A stretch of 64,000 nt of DNA from Diabrotica undecimpunctata (taxonomy: Eukaryota > Arthropoda > Insecta > Coleoptera > Chrysomelidae): positions 77,578,935 through 77,642,934 of the forward strand of contig NC_092809.1 in assembly GCF_040954645.1 (NCBI RefSeq). The letters are read 5' to 3'. The translations under genes and the position numbers were made by a program. A model generated the notes under the pieces. It did no database searches. It had not been told where the DNA came from and was given only the letters and a program-made list of their open reading frames with translations. Each line of letters begins with the position of its first letter. Positions within the stretch are counted from its first letter, which is position 1. This document shows, in pieces, positions 47,798 through 58,286 of the stretch.

Positions 47798-48015
47798 CCC
47801 CGATTGTCAGCAGTATTGCAGTTCAATAGCCCAGCCGATCAGCAGTTTCGACACATATTGCAGACAGGTCGTCATCAATAAATTTCATATAAATACTGTA
47901 AATTTTTATTCTAAAACCAGTTGTAATTATATTAAATAAAGTGCTGTTACTCTGTCAGTTGTACCTTTAAAAGGGCCTTTTTAAAAAGTACCTTCGGGAG
48001 TGACAACCCTTAAGT
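47782..48015 (+). repeat. 3' LTR of element A
   Basis: 234 bp, starting AATTACGATACATT and ending CCCTTAAGT. It differs from the 5' copy at four positions (within the CATCAA-, AAAACCA-, GTCAGTT- and TTTTTAAAA- segments). Confidence 0.95.
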
Positions 48016-51000
48016 TGCTTCTTCTGTTTCATTTGAGCCAGCATATGGTGAAAGACGATTTATGTGAACTACTTTTGGTTTACCTTTCGGCAACATCTTA
48101 ATTCGGTATATTACTACATTTATTATCTTTTTAATTTCATACGGACCTTCCCATTGTCTTTGCAGTTTGGGAGACAAGCCTCGAAGACGTTGTGGATTAT
48201 AAAGCCAAACAAGATCACCTACTTCATAGCTTTCACTCTTGCATCGAGAATCATATTGATCTTTCATTCTGTCACTGGCTATCTGGATGTGTTGTCGGGC
48301 AAGTTCATGAATGTTGTTCATTCTTAACTTCAGGCGGTCGACATAATCTTCGCTTGCAACATGTTCTTCGGAAGGTCTGCAGCCAAACTCTAGGTCGCAG
48401 GGCAAACGAACTTCACGACCTAACATCAGGCAGGTTGGAGTCTGGCCTCTAGTTTCATTCACGGCCGAGCGGTAGGCCATTAGGAATAAATGAATGTGTT
48501 GGTTCCAATCTCTTTGATGTTCTGATACAACCTTGGACAGGTGTTTACCCATTGTTCGGTTCATTCTCTCGACCATTCCATCTGATTGAGGATGCAGGGG
48601 TGTCGTTCTGGTCTTATTGACACCAATCAATTTATAAACGTTTTGGAAAAGGGTTGACTCGAAGTTTCGCCCTTGGTCGGAGTGGATCTCCAAGGGAACA
48701 CCAAATCGGCTAAAGAATTCTTTAACAAGTACCTCTGCAACGGTAGCAGCTTCTTGATTTGGTATCGCATAGGCCTCAGTCAATTTCGTAAAATAATCCA
48801 TGGCTACCAGGATATATTTATTTCCATCATTTGTCTCTGGAAGTGGACCTGCAATGTCGATTGCTACTCTTTCCATAGGACTACCAACATTGTACTGTCT
48901 CATGGGTGCCCTCTTTTTACCAACTGGACCATTACTGGTTGCACACAGTTCACATTTTCGGCACCATCTTCTTACATCATCTTTACAGTTCACCCAATAG
49001 AACCGTTCTCGAACCTTTTGCAGAGTCTTCGTAATACCAAAGTGTCCACCTGATGCATCATCATGCAACTGTCGCAATACTTCTGACACTTTACTTTTAG
49101 GTACAATCAACTGAAGCTTAGTTTCTGTACCATCATCGTTCTCAAAGGTTCTATACAGAAGATCATCTTTCAGCATTAGGCAATTCCATTGGCTCCAGTA
49201 ACACTTGACTTCGGGACTACATGCACTAATGTCTTGCCAAGAAGGTCTTTCACTTCGACGCATCCAATCCAATACTCTTTTTATACATGGATCATCTGCT
49301 TGAGCGTCTTGTAGCTGTTGAGGCTGCCATTGATCATCAATGACGGTGGTTCGTCTCACGCGGCAAAGTCGTTCTTCTAATTTAAGACAGTGATTACAAT
49401 TTGCACTGCACGGCCGTCTCGAAAGGGCATCAGCATTTAAATGAACTCTTTCAGCCCTGTGTTCGATCTCGTAATCATATTCTTGTAATCGTTCTAACCA
49501 TCTTGCCATCTGGCCCTCTGGAGTACGGAATTGTAGAAGCCATTTTAGGGCAGCGTGATCCGTGCGAAGAAGAAACTTTCTGCCATACAAGTATTTATGG
49601 AAATGCTCTTCACTACGCCTAGCAATTCTCTCCTGGTAACGCAATAGTTTCTTTCTGGTTTCGACAAGACTTTGCTAAAGTAAGCGATGACTTTCTCCTG
49701 CCCATCTTGGATTTGGGAAAGAACAGCTCCTATTGCACTGTTGCTTGCATCGGTGTCCAACACAAATTTTCCTGCCTGTCTAGGGTAGCTTAAAATCGGT
49801 GCGCTGATCAGAGCCATTTGTAAGTGTTCGAAAGCTCTTTGACACTCTTCGCTCCATGTATATTCTTTGCCTTCTTGTGTCAACTTTGTTAATGACTTGG
49901 AGATGTTGGCAAATCCTTTGACAAAATGTCGGTAATATGTACATAGGCCAAGAAAACTTCTAATTTCGTGTTTATCTCTTGGTACCGGCCAATCCTTAAT
50001 TGCTGCAAGTTTTTCAGGATCAGCTGTTACACCATTACTTGCTACAATATGCCCCAAGTACTTTACTTCTCGTCGAAACAAGTGACATTTCTTTGGACTT
50101 AACTTCAAATTCGCTGCCCGTAATCGTTGAAAGACTTCTGTCAGATTATTGGCATTTTCATCGAAGGATGTTCCAACTAAAATTACATCATCCAAATAAA
50201 CCAGGCATGTTTTCCATGTTAGACCTCTTAAAACTGCCTCCATTAATCTTTCAAATGTGGCCGGGGCATTACATAAACCAAAGGGCATAACTGTGAACTG
50301 CCAAAGCCCTGATCCTATCGAGAATGCGGATTTTTCACGATCGGCTGGCTCCATGTCTACTTGCCAATATCCACTTTTCAGATCGAGTGTGGAGAACCAA
50401 CGAGAACCAGAAAGTGTATCCAAAGTATCGTCTATTCTGGGATAAGAATAACTATCTTTTTTAGTTACCGCATTGAGCTGTCGGTAGTCAATACAAAAAC
50501 GTGTTGAACCATCTTTCTTCTTTACTAGCACTACTGGTGATGTCCATGGACTGTTTGATGGTTCAATTACCCCTTGTTTGTTCATATCTTTGATGATGTC
50601 TTCGGCTTCATCTCTTTTAGGAAATGGAAGTCGTCTAGGTTGTTGTCTGATTGGCTGAGCGTCTCCGGTATTAATTTTATGCTTTACTATGCTTGTTTTG
50701 CCATTATCCTTCTTATCAATGGCAAAAACATCTTGAAATTCTATTAGCATAGACTTCACTTTTTTTGTTCGTTCATCATTAAGATCTTGGCACGTTTTAA
50801 TCATCGTCTCAACAAGCTCCTTTGGATACTTAGATTTCGACGGTTTCTCACTAGTATTCATGGAACAAATCGAAGCCACGGGAACACACTGTCCGATCAA
50901 AGTTCGTTTACTTAACTTAATAGCAGTTCCCTTTAAATTTATAACTCTTACAGGAACGACGTCTCGAATTCTCACCAAAGCTTTTGCCGTTAGGAACTCG

Positions 51001-51602
51001 GCATTATTCACATCTTCGATCATCCTTAAACTTCCCTCTCGGCAGTAACCATCAGGTCTGGTCATCAAAATTTTCTCAATATTACCGCGTATTGTTACGT
51101 CACAAGTAGTTATTAAGCTGATAACATCTTCTTTGTCTTCATGAAACGGCAACTCTTCACCACTGATCTCGAGAACGCCATCTTTGACATTCAATACAGC
51201 CCCAACTTTCCTTAGTAAATCCATCCCCAATATGAACTCATCAAAGATCTCTGCAATTAATACTGTATGTTTCACTGTGGTCTGGCCAATGGATACTGAC
51301 ATATTAGCCTCGCCATATGTATTAATTAACTCACCAGTTGCTGTTCTAAGCTTTACTGTTGCAGGCAATAATTTAAGATGGCCTCGTACTACTTCTGGCC
51401 GTGCAATAGTTCTTGTTGCACCTGTATCTACCAAAAACGATCTACATTTATTATTGATACGACCCTCGATGTACAAGCTATGAATTTTACCGGAAGACTT
51501 AATGTTCACAGTTACTATGGGGGCTGTGTTTCTCGAGGTCGGCAGTTGCCCCTTGGTGTCGACCCGTTCTAGTTTTCCGACTGTTGTATCATTTTCTTGC
51601 AA
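48010..51602 (-). pseudogene. pol of element B: protease, RT, RNase H, integrase
   Basis: From 51602 downward: protease F-L-V-D-T-G-A-T-R-T (about 51440), RT with Y-L-D-D-V-I-L-V-G (about 50200-50175), RNase H D-T-D-A-S-N-S-A-I-G-A (about 49760), integrase H2C2 finger (H...G-H-F-G-I then C-x2-C, 49065-48940), catalytic core A-I-D-I-A-G-P (Asp), I-H-S-D-Q-G-R-N-F (Asp) and M-V-E-R-M-N-R-T (Glu), and a G-P-Y module (W-E-G-P-Y, about 48155). All three integrase acidic residues are present. One frameshift lies near 49590-49610, in RNase H. The frame continued beyond the A insertion into the macro domain at 41074; the stop at 48012-48010 is created by the inserted LTR. Confidence 0.92.
48016..48019. 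repeat. Target-site duplication TGCT of element A (right)
   Basis: Identical to 41075-41078. Confidence 0.85.
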
Positions 51603-52762
51603 TTACGGCGAATGTGACCTACGTCACCACAATTCCAACATCTGGGCTCGCGTTTTTTCCGCATCGTGTTACAAACTACTTTTCGTACCATTTCTTCCAG
51701 ACGTTCATCGTTTGGTTCGTCGCCTTCTTCAATGGTTCTTACTCGATGGCTCCGTGAAGTTTGACTAGCTGTTTCATGTTCCAAGACAATAGCGAGCGCT
51801 TCATCTAGAACTTTCGGTCTTGCTAGTCGTAAAGCTTTCTGTAATTCACTTTCTCTTAACCCATTGACGAAGGTATCTACAGCAATTTCTTCCAAAATGT
51901 TGTCTGGTACCTCCGGATAAGCCAACCGCACTATACGAGCAACATCTGCTTCAAACTCTTGCAAATTTTCACTTGCTAGTTGAATTCTACTTCTTAGTTG
52001 CGCCTTGTAGACTTGTTGTAGATGGGCATCTCCGTAACGTTTGTCTAGTCGAGTGAACAAGGTCTGGTAACATTTTTCTTGACCCTTAGGAATCGACCTT
52101 AGGATATCTGCACCATCACCTCGTAAAGCAGCAGTCAAGGAAACAGCCTTTTCTTGTTCTGTCCAATGATTGGCTGTCGCAATAGCTTTAAATTGTCTAA
52201 GGTATATGGACCAAGAGGACTTTCCATCAAATGGTGGCAATTTGAATCTCATATTATGTGTCGTTTCGTCTCTCGGTGATTCCTCTTTCACTACCGGATT
52301 TAAGGCTACTGTACTAACTGGCGGTAGCACTTTTGTATTAGTTATCATCGTCTCTAATTGTTTGATCTTCTCTTCTACGTCTTCTATCTTGTCGTTTACA
52401 TTTTTCTGTATCTTATCAAATGTTCTTCAGACTTCTTCAAATTTGTCATTGTTTTGATTACATACTTCGTCGAATCTTCTAGACATATTTTCGAATTTCT
52501 CGTCGTTTTGTCTAGTTGTTTCTTTAATAATTTGAGAAGTTTCATCGAATCTTTTGGAAACATTCTCGAATTTTCCATCAATTATTTTAGTTAAAACAGC
52601 TTCTTCTGCTGATTGAAACTGGAATGTCTCTGGGTCGTCTCCATTCTTGTTGAGAACAGTCTTCAGTCGTTCTTGAAGTATCTTTTTGGACCCGCTGCAG
52701 TCTTCATTGCGTTCTTCTAGTTCCTCACGCAACTGTTTTACTGAAAGTTCTACTAGCAGCAT
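51569..52762 (-). pseudogene. gag of element B with SAP-like and CCHC domains
   Basis: ATG at 52762. The N-terminus (L-S-V-K-Q-L-R-E-E-L...L-Q-E-R-L) resembles a SAP nucleic-acid-binding motif, often seen at the start of gag in this group. A coiled coil of repeated K-F-E-N-(V/M)-S-(K/R)-R-F-D-E units follows (52590-52440), then the capsid region (L-P-P-F-D-G-K-S-S-W-S-I-Y, F-V-N-G-L-R) and a CCHC zinc knuckle C-W-N-C-G-D-V-G-H-I-R-R-N-C (51645-51604). One in-frame TGA at 52429-52427 interrupts an otherwise single frame. The end overlaps the start of pol by 34 bp in a different frame. Confidence 0.9.
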
Positions 52763-52904
52763 GTTTAGTCAGGCACACACGTACTTTTTAAATGTTCTTT
52801 CGTACAAAGATCACTACCGAATTACGCGGATGTTCCCGACGAACAATACTTTTCAAGAGTTCAAAAGTCTTTTTCAAAAGTCACTGCTGAATTTATTTTG
52901 TAAT

Positions 52905-52921
52905 CTCACATCGGACACCAA
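52905..52921 (-). other. Primer-binding site of element B
   Basis: On the minus strand the 5' LTR ends ...GCTACA and one base later TTGGTGTCCGATGTGAG begins, a typical gypsy-type primer-binding site. Confidence 0.65.
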
Positions 52922-52922
52922 C

Positions 52923-53205
52923 TGTAGCGAGATTATATAAAACGAGCGGTTCGAATTTATATAAATCTATTTATTTATAAGTTTACAGTTCGGTACTCTC
53001 TTATTAACTAACTCACTAACATCGTACCATATATATACCAAAAGTATTATGTTCGAGAACATTCTGGGGTGGTGGTCACCCCTAATTCGTCTCATCGAAA
53101 TCACCAGTCCGAAAGACGGGCGCTATTGAAATGCCGAATTCTTACGTTTTCTAGATTCATCCTTCTAAGAATTATGACATATCGGAGATGGGCTATTTCG
53201 TTACA
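52923..53205 (-). repeat. 5' LTR of element B
   Basis: 283 bp, TGTAGCGAGA...TTCGTTACA on the plus strand. Pairs with 40130-40413. Confidence 0.93.
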
Positions 53206-53697
53206 ACATGTATTTGGACGGATTGCTAACAAAAAACGTCATTTTTAAGTCACCAGTCACCAAGTAATGCTTAAAATCGAGTTAAACATAAAGGATAGGA
53301 ACTGATTAGTGTGACGTTTACAAGCATAACTAACGTTGGAGAACGTCAGTCGAGCGGTTAAATTGTTTCCAGGGCTAACCTAACCAAAGGTGGGCTTCAA
53401 TTGAACAAACGTATGTATTATGAAATTGTCTATTTATTCGACACTTCACTAGGTGTAAAAAAACACTTTAACGGCTGCTTGAAAGTTAAAAAAAATCATT
53501 TAAGTACTGATTTCTCAATATATTTATTTAAAAACTAGACTGGGATTTCTAGTTTACTACAAAGGCTGTGATTCCGTGTTGATTAAAGGCTTAGGTTCCC
53601 ACCATTTCACATTTAGGGTAAGGTGTTTTCCTGTTATTTAGGATAAAGGGAGTTTATTTAAAACACTTTAAAGTTAGTCAATTTATGTTCGAATATA
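53206..53697. other. Spacer between element B and the mariner-type element
   Basis: No coding sequence recognised. It may include decayed 5' sequence of the mariner relic found at 39880-40129 on the other side of B. It ends with the TA target dinucleotide (53696-53697). Confidence 0.35.
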
Positions 53698-54095
53698 CAG
53701 GGTGTTGCAAAAAGGTATGTCAAATTAAAACACGCACTCCGGGGACAAAAATAAATTGATTGAATCCAACTTACCTTAGTACAAAAGTGTACACAAAAAA
53801 AGTTACAGCCCTTTGAAGTTACAAAATAAAAATTGTTTTTTTGCATTATCTCCTAATCCACTTGACATTTTGTAATAAAAATGGACACGTTACTTTTTTG
53901 TTCCGAAAGCATTTTTCATACAAAAGAAACAATAAAATCTAAGCACATAGAAAAATTTTAGAGGGGTGTGCTGCCCTAAATCCCCCCAAACTTTTGAGTA
54001 CGTTCAAATCAAATGAATTTTGTGGCATCATTAGTTTAACACATTATTTTTAAAATTTTTTTGACTCTTATCACTTTTTTTCAAAAAAACAGTTT
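53698..54095. repeat. Left long TIR of the mariner-type element
   Basis: Pairs with 55330-55730 over nearly 400 bp at high identity. Differences are scattered substitutions and short runs. Confidence 0.85.
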
Positions 54096-54130
54096 TTATT
54101 GAGTTACGGCCCTTTTCATTAACCTTAAAA

Positions 54131-55190
54131 TTACGTGCAACTAAGTAAATGGCTTAAGTTAGATAACAAGTACAAAAAATGTCTATAACCTCTATAAATA
54201 TGATAATACAATAAATGTTCAAAATTACCCCCATTTTCTTCAATACACATTCGGTATTGTTTTAATAAGGAAAACCGAATGCGCTGAAAAATCATATTTT
54301 TCTGACGAAATTGATTTGCAGCTTCAATTGTTCTAACCTTCAATTGTTGTTCGTCCTCTATTTTTACAGAATACACGTTCTCGTGCGTCACGACCCCTTC
54401 CAATCCACCGACCAGAATACTGCCTGCAAAAGTATTCTCAGACTTCATTTATATAATGCGGTGGAGCGCCCTCTTGTAGAAACCACATATTTTGCCTTAT
54501 TGCAATATTCACTTCTTCCAAATATTCTTGTAATCGTTTGCTAAGAACTGCAAATAATTATCACCATTTAAATTGTTGGGAAGAAATACTGGGCCAACTA
54601 GATTGTTATTCACAATTCCTGCCCAAACATTAACTTGAAAGTCCTTTGTTATTCCATTTCTACTGAAGGTAGCCTCGTCGGTAAACAAAATATTTCTAAT
54701 AAAATTAACATTTCGAGTGTTTTCCATTAACAACCAATCGCAAAATCCAATCCTTTTAGGATAATCTTCAACCAATAACTCTTGAACCGTTGTTAAGTGA
54801 TAATAGGGTTTAAGCAGCTGATCCTTCAAACGCCTCCAAACCCTTACGTGAGAAACATTTAGTTGAGAATCCATTACCCTTATACTTGTTCCAGGGACTT
54901 CTTCAATGATTATTTCTAAAATGTCTTCATCAGTTGCATCCATTATTGGACGACCACTATTGCCAGTAACTTGCGGTTGGAATGTACCCCTTTCCCGTAA
55001 ACGACGATCAATGGTCAGAAATAATAGTCTACCGGGTATATTTCGATTGGGGTATTTTAGTGCATAACGCCTTGCGGCTGCTGCACTATTTCCTTGACCT
55101 ACGATATTCCTGATAGTTTATTGAAATCATAATTTAATCTGATCCAACTTACCCAAAGTTAAATGCATATCTGCCATTTCCTGAAATCTG
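54131..55190 (-). pseudogene. mariner-type transposase, decayed and lacking catalytic residues
   Basis: From about 55190: an N-terminal helix-turn-helix with A-A-A-A-R-R-Y-A-L-K-Y-P-N-R-N-I-P-G, R-L-R-E-R-G-T-F, S-H-V-R-V-W-R-R-L, then the catalytic region I-L-F-T-D-E-A-T-F (first Asp, about 54680), V-N-V-W-A-G-I, L-N-G-D-N-Y-L-Q-F-L. After a frameshift near 54505 comes F-L-Q-E-G-A-P-P-H, where relatives have D-G-A-P-P-H. The region carrying the third acidic residue (usually S-P-D-L-N-P) is deleted near 54400. The C-terminus retains C-I-E-E-N-G-G-N-F-E-H-L-L. This family is frequent in insects; this copy cannot transpose by itself. Confidence 0.87.
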
Positions 55191-55329
55191 TAGGCTATTG
55201 TAATATCAAAATTTTTAATATTAATCTTATTCACACAATAAATGATAGCTTCAAATTATTGACTAGTATTGATGGAACTGTTTGTAATTATTGTATCCTT
55301 AGAAACTAATTGTAATTTTATGGCCAACT

Positions 55330-55730
55330 AGGAAAAACTAGTTTTTCGAAAAAGTGATAAGAGGCAAAAAAGTTTTAAAAATAATTTGTTAAACTAATGA
55401 TGCCACAAAATTCATTTGATTTAAACGTACTCAAAAGTTTGGGGGGATTTAGGGCTACACACCCCCTAAAATTTTCTGTGCGGTTAGATTTGGTTGTATC
55501 TTTTGTTTGAAAAATGCTTTTAGAATAAGAAAGTAACGTGTTCATTTTTATTACAAAATGTCAAGTAGTTTGGGAGATAATGCAAAAAAAATTTTTATTT
55601 TGTAACTTTAAAGGGCTGTAACTTTTTTTGTGTACACTTTTGTACTAAGGTAAGTTGGATTCAATCAATTTATTTTTGTCCCCGGAATGCGTGATTTAAT
55701 TTATGACAGACCTTTTTTTGAAACACCCTG
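55330..55730. repeat. Right long TIR of the mariner-type element
   Basis: Reverse complement partner of 53698-54095. Confidence 0.85.
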
Positions 55731-55732
55731 TA

Positions 55733-56127
55733 CAATAATAGAAATAAGTAAATGGGGAATAGTATGTCCATTTGCTGCAATAACAGCGACAAAATCAAAG
55801 AGAAATGCCTGATTTGGTAAAACCGAAAGTGCTTTTCTGTGCGCCTATAAGTCTAGGATTGTGATAATTAAAATTAATCAACTGGATTTTTGAATGGTCC
55901 TTATTAACCATATTCCCCAGTTTTATTCCCAGTGAATATCTTTTTCCAAATTTCAAAATGTTTTGGCGATGAGATTTATAAAAAGCCATTTAGAGGACTG
56001 AGTTTTATGGAATTAAAAGAAACAAATTGCTAATGTGGACTATCGGTCAAATGAACGTCATAAACGAATAGAACCAACGAAAAAACAAAACTTACATTCC
56101 GCATAGTTATCAAATAATAATTCTAAT
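55733..56127. other. No gene recognised
   Basis: About 400 bp between the mariner-type element and the solo LTR. No domain is seen. Confidence 0.4.
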
Positions 56128-56131
56128 ATAT

Positions 56132-56607
56132 TGTTACGATAAATTCTGACCCAAAACCGTAAATATATTTATTACTAATATTTTCATTCATTCACGTATT
56201 TTTTAGGTAATGCCTACCTGACACACGATGGGTCCCCCTTTGTAATAAAAACAACAATTCGAACCTTCTGGAGACAAGCCGATTTAACCATACCGGTTCT
56301 GAGAACAATTCGCCGCTCTGTCTAGAAGGCCTTTCAGCAAAACAGCGGTCTATGTTCGATGTGTTTCGAGAAACAACTGTTTTCATTCTCGAATAACAGG
56401 ACTTTATATTTATAGAGGAATTTTGGTTATGGAGGCACAGTTAATAAAGAAGATTCGCGCTCGCGATATTGTTGTTACGCCCGCCTAAATAAATTATGTG
56501 TATTATTCGTTTAAATAAATTGATATAAATTATTGTGCCTTTTAATGAATTAAGATAAGAACAAGACATTATAAATTAAATAGACATTGAAATAAAAAAT
56601 CATAACA
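56132..56607. repeat. Candidate solo LTR
   Basis: Begins TGTTACGATAAATTC and ends AATCATAACA, so the termini are complementary (TGTTA...TAACA). ATAT flanks it on both sides (56128-56131 and 56608-56611), a 4-bp duplication expected for gypsy-type integration, though AT-rich. A 64-codon minus-strand frame inside is incidental. Loss of the internal part by LTR-LTR recombination is the simplest explanation. Confidence 0.65.
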
Positions 56608-56611
56608 ATAT

Positions 56612-57429
56612 CCTTGACATTTAGTATCCTTTCTCATTCACTTTGTATTTTAATTATTTTTTTACTATATTGTTATTAAAAACATTAAATAACTATTTTC
56701 GGTTAACGATCCTCACGTCAATATATTATCTTAATTTATTAGACTATAGTATTTGATGTCGTTTTCTTCTTATTCCACATTTTACAGTTCGTTAACTCGC
56801 TGGCCTTACTTGGCATTTTAAACCTAATAAACGGCTTATATCCTCATTTAATTATAGCTTCAATAACTTATAATAATTGAGTGAATAACAAGAGTCAAAG
56901 GTCGGTTACCTATAAATTGGAATGTGTGCCGTCGCTCGTTGATGCGCTCGAAAAGTTAGTATCACGAGCGCAATAAATAAATATAGACATAATACTGAAA
57001 CAATATGAATAATATAATTTCTGCAATAAATTTGTCCAATTAGGTAGACTATGCAAATTAAAACTACGTTTACATTTAAAAGACTTGTCTCATGATTATT
57101 CTTCTCTATGTTGGTGACTTTTGGTTCCAATATTGTTTGTTATATTTCTCTCCAATTGTTGACGCGTTGAAGAATGGCCTATTGAAGATAGATGCGCTTC
57201 TTGAAACATGTGACCAATTATTTCTTTACATCGATTAACCAAAAAGGGACACATTCTGGTTTCTCTTCTGAATATTACTTGGTCCAAGTACATGAAAACC
57301 AGACATTCATAAGTTATAAGGAATTGCCTAAAGTTTTTTTATTTTTATTTAAATTTAAATTTGTGTTTTAGTGATTGTTTTGGGTACAAAATTTTCTTCA
57401 GAAACTTTTATTTCGTTATTTATCGAGTG
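56612..57429. other. No recognised gene; two weak minus-strand frames
   Basis: Minus-strand frames at 57293-57096 (R-R-E-T-R-M-C-P-F-L-V-N-R-C) and 57130-56906 (a hydrophobic stretch that could be two membrane helices) overlap each other. They match no family I recognise. They could be a decayed gene or chance in AT-rich DNA. Confidence 0.3.
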
Positions 57430-58120
57430 CATGCCGTCAATACAAACGTCTTCGCATGCTTCATTGACTTTGAAACCCTTTAATAGAGTCGAGCACAGTA
57501 AACTCATTCCAATCTTACAAGAGTCGGTAATAGATAACAGAAACGCATAGATAATATCAAAGATATACCTACAACAAAAGAGAGGAGTACGTCAGAATTG
57601 TGTACTATCGCCCCTCCTATTTAAAGAAGTACTATACAATATAGAAGATGTAAATTTAATAAATGGAGAGGTTGTAAACAACCTGAGGTATCAGGATGAC
57701 ATTGTCCCTATAGCAGATGGTACAGAGAGGCTTTAGATAATTATAAATCCTATATCGACTGCATGCTGTAAATATGGTATGAAGATAAACTGTAAAAAAA
57801 ACAAACACTATCAATAAGAACGACGTCGACAACACATAATTTAATGTCAAAAATGTAGCTCTCCCAATAACTAAGACAATAACATACTTCGATGTTCCTT
57901 AAATAAAGACTCGGACCACTAAGAGAAACAAGATGTCGAATAAAAAAATCAAAAGGCTCATTCAATAAAATGCGTAAAGTATTCTGTAATCTCTTCTTCA
58001 ATGTCTATAAGCGAATAAGGATTCTAAGATGTTAGGCTATGACTCTAGACATATATCTAATGAACCTATCTTATAACGCATCGGTGGAGAATTAGAATAA
58101 CTCCCAACTATCAAACATAA
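57430..58120 (+). pseudogene. LINE RT relic (RTE-like)
   Basis: Plus strand: N-V-F-A-C-F-I-D-F-E (first RT Asp), then R-G-V-R-Q-N-C-V-L-S-P-L-L-F, I-N-G-E-V-V-N-N-L-R-Y-Q-D-D-I-V (catalytic box with Gln in place of Ala before the Asp pair, about 57680), Y-G-M-K-I-N-C thumb, and C-R-I-K-K-S-K-G-S-F-N-K-M-R-K-V-F. Many frameshifts and stops. Confidence 0.75.
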
Positions 58121-58251
58121 AAAAATGGAATACTTTTTTAATAACCGATTTTAGTTAAGGCGGCATTGTGTGCTGGTCATGTCATTCGAGAAACCTCCTT
58201 CTTAATTTTAAATGCTCGTTTTTCAGCGTACAGAACTCCTCTGCATCCTTT

Positions 58252-58286
58252 TTAAAATCCTGCCAATCCGAACGGCAGGATTTTAA
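58252..58286. repeat. 13-bp inverted repeat at a LINE junction
   Basis: TTAAAATCCTGCC and its complement GGCAGGATTTTAA are separated by 9 bases. Recognisable LINE coding sequence starts immediately to the right. Confidence 0.75.

Larger units (their letters stand above)
41079..48015 (+). mobile_element. Errantivirus-like Ty3/gypsy element 'A' with env
   Basis: Two 234-bp LTRs bound gag, pol and env in the plus orientation. A TGGCGC-type primer-binding site begins at 41312, and a purine tract AGGGGATGGAGAA (47769-47781) precedes the 3' LTR. TGCT is duplicated at both ends. The LTRs differ at 4 of 234 positions, pointing to a recent insertion. The gene order and an env with a furin-like site are those of insect errantiviruses. 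Gag stops and pol frameshifts make this copy defective. It sits in the pol/macro junction of element B, in the opposite orientation. Confidence 0.95.
40130..53205 (-). mobile_element. Ty3/gypsy element 'B' with macro domain, hosting nested element A
   Basis: LTRs of 283-284 bp bound the unit. Minus-strand order: 5' LTR (53205-52923), primer-binding site directly inside it (TTGGTGTCCGATGTGAG, 52921-52905), gag, pol (protease, RT, RNase H, integrase), macro domain, polypurine tract (AAGAGGGGAGCAG, 40426-40414), 3' LTR. Flanks are ATAT (40126-40129) and ACAT (53206-53209), an imperfect 4-bp duplication. The two LTRs differ by several substitutions and small indels, so B is older than A, which was inserted at 41079-48015. 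Without A the element is about 6.1 kb. Confidence 0.9.
53698..55730 (-). mobile_element. Tc1/mariner-family element with about 400-bp TIRs
   Basis: The ends CAGGGTGTTGCAAAAAGG (53698-) and, inward from 55730, CAGGGTGTTTCAAAAAAAGG are flanked by TA on both sides (53696-53697 and 55731-55732). The inverted repeats extend to about 54095 and 55330, including CTAAATCCCCCCAAACTTTT and GAATTTTGTGGCATCATTAG in both arms. Such long TIRs are atypical for classic mariners but known in related families. A decayed transposase lies inside on the minus strand. Confidence 0.92.

Noticed and set aside
48673..49053. Plus-strand frame of 126 codons within element B
   Set aside because: Antisense shadow of the well-supported integrase on the minus strand.
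56906..57293. Small membrane protein gene
   Set aside because: Overlapping short frames without conserved motifs in AT-rich DNA; hydrophobicity is expected from codon composition.
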